Below are positions 1 to 5,510 of a DNA stretch of 19,695 bases, piece by piece. Each line of letters opens with the position of its first letter. The first letter of the stretch is position 1. A program made the position numbers and the translations under genes. The notes under the pieces are model-generated. The model ran no database searches, was not told where the DNA came from, and saw only the letters and a program-made list of their open reading frames with translations. The DNA lies in contig JBGTSD010000057.1 in the NCBI GenBank assembly GCA_041940385.1, positions 1 to 19,695 on the forward strand, read 5' to 3'. The DNA comes from JACVCK01 sp041940385. Lineage in GTDB: Bacteria > Planctomycetota > Phycisphaerae > Phycisphaerales > UBA1924.

Positions 1-531
1 GGCCGCGGCCTGCTCGGTCAGATCGATGCCGTACTTCTTGAGCGCCTCGTACTGCGTCTCGGCTCCGGGGTCGCTGACGCGCTCGACGCCGGACGCGGCG
101 CGGATCTGCTTGACAGCCTCGAGGACGCGGGCTCGCGTGACGCCGAGCGTCGAGAGCGCTTCCTTCGCCTCCGAGGCGTACTCGGAGAGCGCGAGCAGGA
201 AGTGCTCGGTCGAGACGTACTGATCGGAGAGCGCCTTGGCCTCCTTGTCCGCCGTGCCGAGGACTTCCATCAGGCGACGGCCGCCCTGCGGCGATCCGCC
301 GCTGACCTGCGGCTGGCGCTTCAGCTCCGCTTCCACAACAGCGCGCACGCGGGTGGGATCCAAACCGATCTTGGAGAGGATCGAGCCCGCGACGCCGCCG
401 GAAGAGTCGGCGTTGAGCAGCGCGTAGAGCAGGTGCAGCGGGCCGACTTCGCCGTGCTGGCGCGCGACGGCGTCGGCCTGCGCGTCGGCGAGGGCCTGCT
501 GAGCAAGGGTTGTGAAGCGGTCCATCCGCAT
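1..531 (-). CDS. clpB: ATP-dependent disaggregase ClpB, N-terminal part (runs off the window)
   Basis: ClpB is a cytoplasmic hexameric AAA+ chaperone that pulls proteins out of aggregates together with DnaK. Only the first 177 codons are in the window, reading leftward off the edge. They cover the whole Clp N-terminal domain (two repeats, about residues 1-145) and the linker into the first AAA+ module, ending in the family-typical stretch ALKKYGIDLTEQA (about 163-175). Both AAA+ domains and the middle domain lie outside. I chose the ATG at 531 (protein begins MRMDRFTTLAQQAL, like E. coli MRLDR) because GAAGGAG stands 8 nt upstream; an in-frame ATG at 525 is possible. ClpC/ClpA also carry this N domain, but the start and linker fit ClpB better. 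No heat-shock promoter or CIRCE element was seen in the 150 bp upstream. Confidence 0.93.
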   Translation of the reverse strand, partial: MRMDRFTTLAQQALADAQADAVARQHGEVGPLHLLYALLNADSSGGVAGSILSKIGLDPTRVRAVVEAELKRQPQVSGGSPQGGRRLMEVLGTADKEAKALSDQYVSTEHFLLALSEYASEAKEALSTLGVTRARVLEAVKQIRAASGVERVSDPGAETQYEALKKYGIDLTEQAAA

Positions 532-681
532 GGGCGAATCTCCTTCGACCATGAGAATGGCAAGCCGCGCGCCCGGCGAAAGGCCCGGCGAGCGGCGATG
601 CGGCGATGGGATGGGGGTTTCGGCCCGCCGCGCGGCGGACGCCCTGCCGTTTCGGCAGGTCCGGAAGGGCGGCGTGGTGGA

Positions 682-924
682 TCAGCCGCGGACGTCGAGC
701 CCGATGCCGATCAGTCCTCCCGCGGCGTCGATTACGCGCGCCGACGCGCGCTGGTGCAGCTCGAGCGCCGAGCGGCGAAGGTCATGGCCCGCGTCCGCGC
801 CAAAGGGCGCGGCCTCGCGCTCGAGCGACGACGCCCTTCGCGCCATCGCGCCGGCGATGCGCCCTTCGGCGCCCGCGACCACCAGGCTGAACATCGCGCC
901 CTCGATGCCGGATGGGCCGTCCAT
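682..924 (-). CDS. Small hypothetical protein upstream of clpB
   Basis: An 80-residue protein of unknown function. It is acidic-to-neutral, rich in Ala, Gly and Arg, and mostly helix-compatible, with no signal peptide, membrane segment or cysteine. A strong ribosome binding site (GGAGGAGG, 7 nt before the ATG at 924) is the best argument that it is real. It starts 26 bp after the stop of the 71-codon gene at 951-1166 on the same strand, so the two are probably co-transcribed, and clpB follows 150 bp further on. I recognise no family. Confidence 0.55.
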   Translation of the reverse strand: MDGPSGIEGAMFSLVVAGAEGRIAGAMARRASSLEREAAPFGADAGHDLRRSALELHQRASARVIDAAGGLIGIGLDVRG

Positions 925-950
925 GCATGCGCCTCCTCCGTGAGGGTTCG

Positions 951-1166
951 TCAGACCGTGGCGTCGAAGACGTTGCCGGTTTCGCCCGGGCCCGGCGACG
1001 CGCTCACGGCGCCGCGCGACGAGGACTCCGCGACGTCCTTCGCGTCCTCGATGAGCGCGTTCTGCACCGCGCCCTGGAACTTGGCCTCGTCGAGGGCGAT
1101 GCGCGCGACGGCCATGCTGAGGCCATTGCGCGGATCGGCGTTCGACACGTGAGACAACTCGCTCAT
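951..1166 (-). CDS. Small hypothetical protein, weakly similar to YjfB-type putative motility proteins
   Basis: A 71-residue protein beginning MSELSHVSNADPRNG. Its middle (about residues 16-48) is one Ala-rich amphipathic helix (NGLSMAVARIALDEAKFQ) and its tail ends GNVFDATV. This layout, a single N-terminal helix, a Ser/Gly/Pro linker and a terminal Gly-x-x-hydrophobic-Asp motif, resembles the small YjfB-like family (putative motility proteins), but the match is from memory and weak. The reading frame stays open upstream to an ATG at 1313 and a GTG at 1319. I prefer 1166 because the upstream extension is Pro/Arg-rich, low-complexity sequence, although no clear ribosome binding site precedes 1166. 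It lies 26 bp ahead of the next small gene. Confidence 0.45.
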   Translation of the reverse strand: MSELSHVSNADPRNGLSMAVARIALDEAKFQGAVQNALIEDAKDVAESSSRGAVSASPGPGETGNVFDATV

Positions 1167-1312
1167 GTGGGAAGTCTCGAATCCGTCGGCGGCGGGGGCG
1201 CGGGCCGGCGGTCGCTCCGGCCGGCCCGTCGCGGGCTGGGGGGCCTGGCCCGGCTGTCCGGCTCCGAGAATCGATGCCCGGGCGGGGTGGAAAGGGCGGA
1301 GAACCGACTCCA

Positions 1313-1341
1313 TTGACACCCCTCGGGGGCCGATCTAACCT
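1313..1341 (+). promoter_or_regulatory. Sigma70-type promoter of the tRNA-Gly gene
   Basis: A perfect -35 hexamer TTGACA (1313-1318) is separated by exactly 17 bp from TAACCT (1336-1341), which keeps the three most conserved -10 positions (T1, A2, T6). The predicted transcription start near 1348 leaves about 30 nt of leader before the tRNA. The box overlaps the possible upstream start region of the minus-strand gene at 951-1166. Confidence 0.7.
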
Positions 1342-1378
1342 CTTCCTCCCTCACGGGGCCCGCAGGGGCCTCGACGCA

Positions 1379-1450
1379 GCGGGTGTAGCTCAGTGGTAGA
1401 GCATCACGTTGCCAACGTGAGGGTCGCGCGTTCGAGTCGCGTCACCCGCT
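1379..1450 (+). tRNA. tRNA-Gly (anticodon GCC)
   Basis: A complete cloverleaf can be drawn by hand. The acceptor stem is GCGGGTG (1379-1385) with CACCCGC (1443-1449), followed by discriminator T1450. The D stem is GCTC/GAGC around AGTGGTA. The anticodon stem is TCACG/CGTGA with loop TTGCCAA (1409-1415), which puts the anticodon GCC at 1411-1413. The T stem GCGCG/CGCGT (one G-T pair) holds the loop TTCGAGT (1431-1437). The 3' CCA is not encoded and must be added by CCA transferase. It is a monocistronic unit, with a promoter 38 bp upstream and a terminator 10 bp downstream. Confidence 0.97.
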
Positions 1451-1460
1451 CTTGAAGATT

Positions 1461-1492
1461 GCGGCCCGGTTCCCCGGGCCGCGGTCGTTTTT
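1461..1492 (+). terminator. Intrinsic terminator of tRNA-Gly
   Basis: A perfect 9-bp stem GCGGCCCGG (1461-1469) / CCGGGCCGC (1474-1482) closes a TTCC loop. It is followed after five bases by TTTTT (1488-1492). It starts 10 bp after the tRNA and also separates it from the convergent lipoprotein gene that ends at 1502. Confidence 0.8.
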
Positions 1493-1501
1493 GGGACGAC
1501 G

Positions 1502-2017
1502 TCATTCCGCCGGCGTCGCCCACACCCGCCACGCATCCTGATACGGATCCACCGGCGGCGGGATCGTCCCCGGCCAGCGCCGTGCGGGCCCCATCGCCGG
1601 CCGGCGCGGCCCGTACGCCACACCGCCCTGGAAGTAGCGCACCTTGTCGCGGTACATCCAGAGATTCTCGAGCCGCTCACCATCGCCCGCGGCCTCGAAC
1701 TCGAACGCAAGGTCGATGTACTCGAGGAGCACATCCTCGCCGCGGATCCATGCGCCGCCCGGCGGGAAGAACCGCGCGAGCAGCGTGCTCCCGTGCGCGG
1801 GTGTCGGCTCGTACCACAGGCGCAGATCGGCGTCCTGGCGCAGTTCGTCGAGGCGCGCTTCGACCTCGGCGGGAGTCATCCCCGGCGTGAACTCCGGCGC
1901 CGCACGCTCGCGGAAGACCTGGTCGGTCAGGCGGGAGTGCAGGTAATAGGGCTCGGCGCAGCCGGCTGCGAAGGCCACGGCCGCGCCGGCGAGAAGCACA
2001 CTACATCGGCTGATCAT
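1502..2017 (-). CDS. Small exported lipoprotein of unknown function, possibly BamE/SmpA-like
   Basis: A 171-residue precursor with a type II signal peptide: MISRCS, a hydrophobic run, then the lipobox AAGC with the lipidated cysteine at residue 20. The mature part contains GMTPAEVEARL (about residues 45-55), followed by a basic/aromatic stretch and predicted strands such as LRLWYEP and LAFEFEA. This recalls BamE/SmpA-type lipoproteins (Gly-Met-Thr/Ser helix, then strands), but the similarity is short and the usual small-protein ending is replaced by a Pro-rich tail. I chose the ATG at 2017 because it begins the signal peptide directly; the longer frame upstream is low complexity. The ribosome binding site is weak. 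It faces the tRNA terminator at its 3' end and diverges from the HbpS-like gene at its 5' end. Confidence 0.75.
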   Translation of the reverse strand: MISRCSVLLAGAAVAFAAGCAEPYYLHSRLTDQVFRERAAPEFTPGMTPAEVEARLDELRQDADLRLWYEPTPAHGSTLLARFFPPGGAWIRGEDVLLEYIDLAFEFEAAGDGERLENLWMYRDKVRYFQGGVAYGPRRPAMGPARRWPGTIPPPVDPYQDAWRVWATPAE

Positions 2018-2131
2018 GCGGAAGCGTATCCCGTAACCGCGCGGCCGCGATCGACATCCGAGTGCTCCGAACGATCCCGCCGGGCACGCCGTGGGGCGAG
2101 CGCCCGGACCCATTCATCGGAGCTAACGCAC

Positions 2132-2668
2132 ATGAAACCTCTCGCTCTCCTGAGCGCGACGGGCCTCGGCGCCCTTGCGCTCGGCGCGGCCCTGATCGCC
2201 GCGCAGCCAGCCGCTACGCCCGTCGCTTCGACCTCCACCGGCGCCGCGATCGCATCGCACGCGCCGATCCTGACGCTCGATGCAGCGCGCGCCGTCATGG
2301 CCGCCGCGGAATCCGATGCGCTCCGCAAGAACCGCACCGGCGCCATCGCCATCGTGGACTCTGGCGGGCACCTCGTGTTGCTCTCGCGCCTCGACCACAC
2401 CTTCCCCGCGGCGGCGACGGTCGCGGAGGACAAGGCGCGCTCTGCAGCGATCTTCCGCAAGCCGACGCGCGACTTCGAGGACTCGATCCGCTCCGGGCGC
2501 GCCGCGCTGCTGGGCGTCAACGTCCTGACGCCGCTGCAGGGCGGCGTGCCGATCGTGATCGATGGTCACGTCGTCGGCGCGATCGGCGTCTCCGGCGCCG
2601 CGTCGGCGCAGCAGGACGACGAGATCGCCATCGCCGGCGCCGCGGCCATGTCCGGCGTCACGCGCTGA
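2132..2668 (+). CDS. Exported HbpS/GlcG-family (DUF336) protein
   Basis: A 178-residue protein with a Sec-type N-terminus (MKPLALLS, then a Leu/Ala-rich core, plausible cleavage near residues 24-27). The mature region is a full DUF336 domain: LTLDAARAVM (about 47-56), AIAIVDSGGHLVLLSRLD (71-88), and the signature GGVPIVIDGHVVGAIGVSG (137-155) followed by a QQDDEIA helix. Members include Streptomyces HbpS, an extracellular haem-binding and oxidative-stress sensing protein, and the cytoplasmic GlcG of the glycolate locus. The signal sequence favours the HbpS-like group. Whether it binds haem cannot be read from the sequence. GGAG stands 9 nt before the ATG. The tandem-YHS gene follows after 70 bp on the same strand, so co-transcription is likely. 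Confidence 0.88.
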   Translation: MKPLALLSATGLGALALGAALIAAQPAATPVASTSTGAAIASHAPILTLDAARAVMAAAESDALRKNRTGAIAIVDSGGHLVLLSRLDHTFPAAATVAEDKARSAAIFRKPTRDFEDSIRSGRAALLGVNVLTPLQGGVPIVIDGHVVGAIGVSGAASAQQDDEIAIAGAAAMSGVTR

Positions 2669-2738
2669 GCACGTCACTCGCATCGTTTCTCGGCATCCAA
2701 CCCGCTACGCGCGCCTTGGGCGCGCCGGAGGCATTCTC

Positions 2739-3647
2739 ATGCATCGTTTGACGCGCCTTGCCGCCGCGGCGCTCCTCGCCGGCGCGGCCATCCATAGCCC
2801 CGCGTTCGCGCAGTACGACGGCGACCGCGCCCCAACGGCCTCCACGAGCGCGACCGAGCGCCCGCTCTACCTCGTCAACAAGGACAAGGACGGCCTCGCC
2901 GTGCAGGGCTACGACGTCGTCGCGTTCTTCACCGACAACCAGCCCGTGAAGGGCGACCCCAGGCACCGCGCCAACTGGGGCGGCGCGACGTACCAGTTCG
3001 TCTCGAAGGAGCACAAGGAGCAGTTCGAGGCCGACCCCGAACGCTTCGCGCCGCTCTACGGCGGCTACTGCGCCTACGCCGCGTCGATCAACAAGCTCTC
3101 GCCCATCGATCCGAAGTTCTTCGAGATCGTGGACGGTCGCCTGATCCTCCAGCACAATCAGAAGGCGTGGGACCTCTGGAAGGAAGCGCCGTCCGACAAC
3201 ATGCGCAAGGCGCAGGCCAACTGGCCCACGCTCGTCGCGAAGAACGCCAAGCCCGCGAAGAACCTCGTCAACGTCGATCGCAGCGGCGTCGCGGTCCAGG
3301 GCTACGACGTCGTCGCCTACTTCACGGACAACAGGCCCGCGAAGGGATCCGCCGAGCACATGGCGATCTACAACGGCGCCACCTACCACTTCGCCTCCAA
3401 GGCGAACAAGGACACGTTCGAGCTGGACCCCGCGAAGTACGAGCCGCAATTCGGCGGCTTCTGCGCCTACGCGGCGTCCATCAACAAGGTCTCGCCGATC
3501 GATCCGAAGCACTTCCAGATCGAGGACGGGCGCCTGCTCCTCCAGCACACGCAGGACGCCTTCGACAAGTTCAACAAGAATCCGCGCGCCAACCTCGCCC
3601 GCGCCGACAAGAACTGGCCGGGCCTGGTCGAACGCAAAGGCAAGTGA
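2739..3647 (+). CDS. Exported protein with two tandem YHS-type domains
   Basis: A 302-residue protein with a signal peptide ending PAFA (cleavage about 24/25). The rest is two copies of the same unit, about residues 45-165 and 176-296, offset by exactly 131 codons. Each copy runs VQGYDVVAxFTDN, a GATYxFxSK strand, GG(Y/F)CAYAASINK, SPIDPK, (V/E)DGRLxLQH, and ends ANWP or KNWP. The single cysteine of each unit is C111 or C242. The family is that of YHS-domain proteins often annotated '(seleno)protein', where this position can be selenocysteine; here both codons are TGC. YHS domains are thought to bind metals, but the ligand and role of this secreted branch are not known to me. A good GGAGG lies 7 nt before the ATG. 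Single-domain relatives are about half this length, so an internal duplication is evident. Confidence 0.9.
   Translation: MHRLTRLAAAALLAGAAIHSPAFAQYDGDRAPTASTSATERPLYLVNKDKDGLAVQGYDVVAFFTDNQPVKGDPRHRANWGGATYQFVSKEHKEQFEADPERFAPLYGGYCAYAASINKLSPIDPKFFEIVDGRLILQHNQKAWDLWKEAPSDNMRKAQANWPTLVAKNAKPAKNLVNVDRSGVAVQGYDVVAYFTDNRPAKGSAEHMAIYNGATYHFASKANKDTFELDPAKYEPQFGGFCAYAASINKVSPIDPKHFQIEDGRLLLQHTQDAFDKFNKNPRANLARADKNWPGLVERKGK
2871..3626 (+). repeat. Intragenic tandem duplication of the YHS unit
   Basis: Unit 1 is about 2871-3233 and unit 2 about 3264-3626, 393 bp apart. Conservation reaches the DNA level in places. The 20-mer starting CAGGGCTACGACGTCG is identical at 2904-2923 and 3297-3316, and the stretches around the two CAYAASINK motifs are nearly identical. 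Confidence 0.85.
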
Positions 3648-3687
3648 CCAGCAGAATCCGGGGTTCTCTCCTCCTCCCTTGACGACC

Positions 3688-3732
3688 GCGGCCGCGACGC
3701 CGTCCTTCACCAGCCCGGACGCTCGCGGCCGC
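3688..3732 (+). other. Long-stem hairpin between the tandem-YHS and propeller genes
   Basis: GCGGCCGCGA (3688-3697) and TCGCGGCCGC (3723-3732) are perfect reverse complements. The 25-nt interval can add a CGTCC/GGACG stem. No T-tract follows, so it is not a classical terminator. It could attenuate transcription or stabilise the upstream mRNA end between the two genes. Confidence 0.5.
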
Positions 3733-3773
3733 CGGTCCATCCGCATCGCCCACACTGACTCAGGAGCACGACC

Positions 3774-5420
3774 ATGCTTCGCGCGATCATCGCCTCGCTG
3801 ACGACGCTCGTCGCCGCGCACGGCGCCGGCCTGCCCACGCCCGAGATTCCTCCGCGCACACCGAGCGCCTCGGTGGACCTCATGAACGACGACGCAACCG
3901 CGCTCGTCGGTCAGTGGCGCTACCACGACGCGCACATCGTCCAGACCGCGTTCCGCGAGGCGGGCGCCGATCGCAAGCCCACCGGCAGGCCGAACGTCAC
4001 GCACGACATCCACCCGCGCCCGAGCGGCCCCGACTTCGACACCGTCGCCTGGACGCCGATCGACGCCTCGACCCTCGATCAGCGCCGCTCGAGCGGCCGC
4101 CTCTGCGCCGGCTGGTACCGACTGCATGTCACGATGCCCGACTCGCTCGCCGGCTTCGACACGACCGGCTCGGTCGCCGTGCTCGAGATCACCGCCGACG
4201 ACTACGCCGAGGTGTGGATCAACGGCGCGCTGCCGGTGGTGCTGGGTTCATCCGGCGGCCCGCTGGCGAACGGCTGGAACGCGCCGATGCGCGTCGTCGT
4301 GTCCGATCACGTCATGCCGGGCGAAACCTTCGACATCGCGGTCTTCGTGGCGAATGGGCCGCTGTCGGACCCGCCGCAGAACTACGTGTGGATGCGCTCC
4401 GCGTCGCTCGACTTCTACGCCCCCGAGCGCCTCACGCGCACGGCGACGACACCGCTCGACGTCCTGCGGCTCGATCCCGAGATCGACTCGATCATCCCGC
4501 CCGGCGCGATGATCGAGCAGCTCGCCACGGGCTTCACATTCACCGAAGGACCGGTCTGGGTTCCGTCGCGCTTCGCCGGCATCGGCGCCGCGCCCATCGC
4601 GCAGGGACATCTGCTCTTCTCCGACCCCAACGACAACGTCATCTACCGCTACGCGCCGGACAACCCGCTGCGCCCGCTCTCGATCTTCCGCGTGAAGTCC
4701 GGCTACCGCGGCCTCGACATCGCCCGCTACCGCCAGCCCGGCTCCAACGGCCTTGCGCTCGACGCGGAAGGTCGGCTCACGATCTGCGAGCACGGCAATC
4801 GGCGCGTCACGCGGATCGAACACAACGGCGTCGTCAACGTCCTCGCGGACCGCTTCGAGGGCAAGCGACTCAACTCGCCGAACGACCTCGTCTACCGCTC
4901 CGACGGCGCGCTCTTCTTCACCGATCCACCCTTCGGACTGCCCGGCTTCCACGACGATCCGGATCGCGAGCTGCCCGTCACCGCGGTCTTCTGCCTCATC
5001 GACGACGCCCTGCGCCCCGTCGCGACCGATCTCACCGGCCCTAACGGGCTGGCCTTCTCGCCGGACGAGCGCCACCTGTACGTCGCCAACTGGGACGAAC
5101 AGCGCAAGGTCGTGATGCGCTACGACGCCGCGTCGGACGGCTCGCTCTCGCACCCGACCGTTTTCGCCGACCTCGGCGACGTGCCCGGCGAGGAAGCGCT
5201 CGACGGCCTCAAGGTCGATGCAGAGGGGCACGTCTTCGTCTCCGGCCCCGGCGGCGTGTGGGTCTTCGCCTCGGACGGGCGACGACTCGGCGCCATCCGC
5301 ACGCCGGAGCTGGCGGCGAACTTCGCATTCGGCGGCGAGGACGGGCGAACGCTGTACCTGTGCGCCCGATCGTCCCTGCACCGCGTGCGCCTGAGCGTGC
5401 CCGGCGCCGGCGCGCGTTGA
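3774..5420 (+). CDS. SMP-30/gluconolactonase-like beta-propeller with N-terminal beta-sandwich domain
   Basis: A 548-residue, probably exported protein (MLRAIIASLTTLVAAHGAG). Residues about 45-216 look like a galactose-binding-type jelly-roll: AGWYRLHVTMP (112-122), DDYAEVWINGA (142-152), and a closing strand near SLDFY (211-215). Residues about 243-540 form an SMP-30/LRE-type six-bladed propeller. Expected metal and active-site positions are present: E258 in TFTEGPVW, N325 in SNGLALD, N370-D371 in NSPNDL, N424 in GPNGLAFSPD, and D477 in LDGLKVD. Family members hydrolyse sugar lactones or related esters; the substrate here is unknown. Ordinary SMP-30 proteins have about 300 residues, so the sandwich domain is an addition, perhaps for carbohydrate binding. 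AGGAG lies 7 nt before the ATG. It lies 126 bp after the tandem-YHS gene and converges on the coiled-coil lipoprotein gene. Confidence 0.88.
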   Translation: MLRAIIASLTTLVAAHGAGLPTPEIPPRTPSASVDLMNDDATALVGQWRYHDAHIVQTAFREAGADRKPTGRPNVTHDIHPRPSGPDFDTVAWTPIDASTLDQRRSSGRLCAGWYRLHVTMPDSLAGFDTTGSVAVLEITADDYAEVWINGALPVVLGSSGGPLANGWNAPMRVVVSDHVMPGETFDIAVFVANGPLSDPPQNYVWMRSASLDFYAPERLTRTATTPLDVLRLDPEIDSIIPPGAMIEQLATGFTFTEGPVWVPSRFAGIGAAPIAQGHLLFSDPNDNVIYRYAPDNPLRPLSIFRVKSGYRGLDIARYRQPGSNGLALDAEGRLTICEHGNRRVTRIEHNGVVNVLADRFEGKRLNSPNDLVYRSDGALFFTDPPFGLPGFHDDPDRELPVTAVFCLIDDALRPVATDLTGPNGLAFSPDERHLYVANWDEQRKVVMRYDAASDGSLSHPTVFADLGDVPGEEALDGLKVDAEGHVFVSGPGGVWVFASDGRRLGAIRTPELAANFAFGGEDGRTLYLCARSSLHRVRLSVPGAGAR

Positions 5421-5429
5421 CGTCGCGGC

Positions 5430-5468
5430 AAAAACAAAAGACCGGCCGCCCCAGGGTGGGGCGGCCGG
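5430..5468 (-). terminator. Intrinsic terminator of the giant lipoprotein gene
   Basis: An 11-bp perfect stem CCGGCCGCCCC (5442-5452) / GGGGCGGCCGG (5458-5468) with a 5-nt loop. On the minus strand it is followed by TCTTTTGTTTTTG, a clear U-rich tail. It sits 42 bp beyond the stop codon at 5511. The plus-strand side has no T-tract, so it serves mainly the minus-strand gene. Confidence 0.9.
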
Positions 5469-5510
5469 CTTGCGTGCGTGGGAGCGTCCCTTATCGCGTC
5501 AACGAGCGAT

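Noticed and set aside
3069..3071. Possible selenocysteine position in the YHS family.
   Set aside because: The codon is TGC (and TGC again in unit 2), not TGA, so both proteins sites are ordinary cysteines.
2658..4127. Minus-strand open frame of 489 codons across the tandem-YHS gene.
   Set aside because: It has Arg/Val/Glu-rich composition and crosses two well-supported plus-strand genes; no ribosome binding site or domain was seen.
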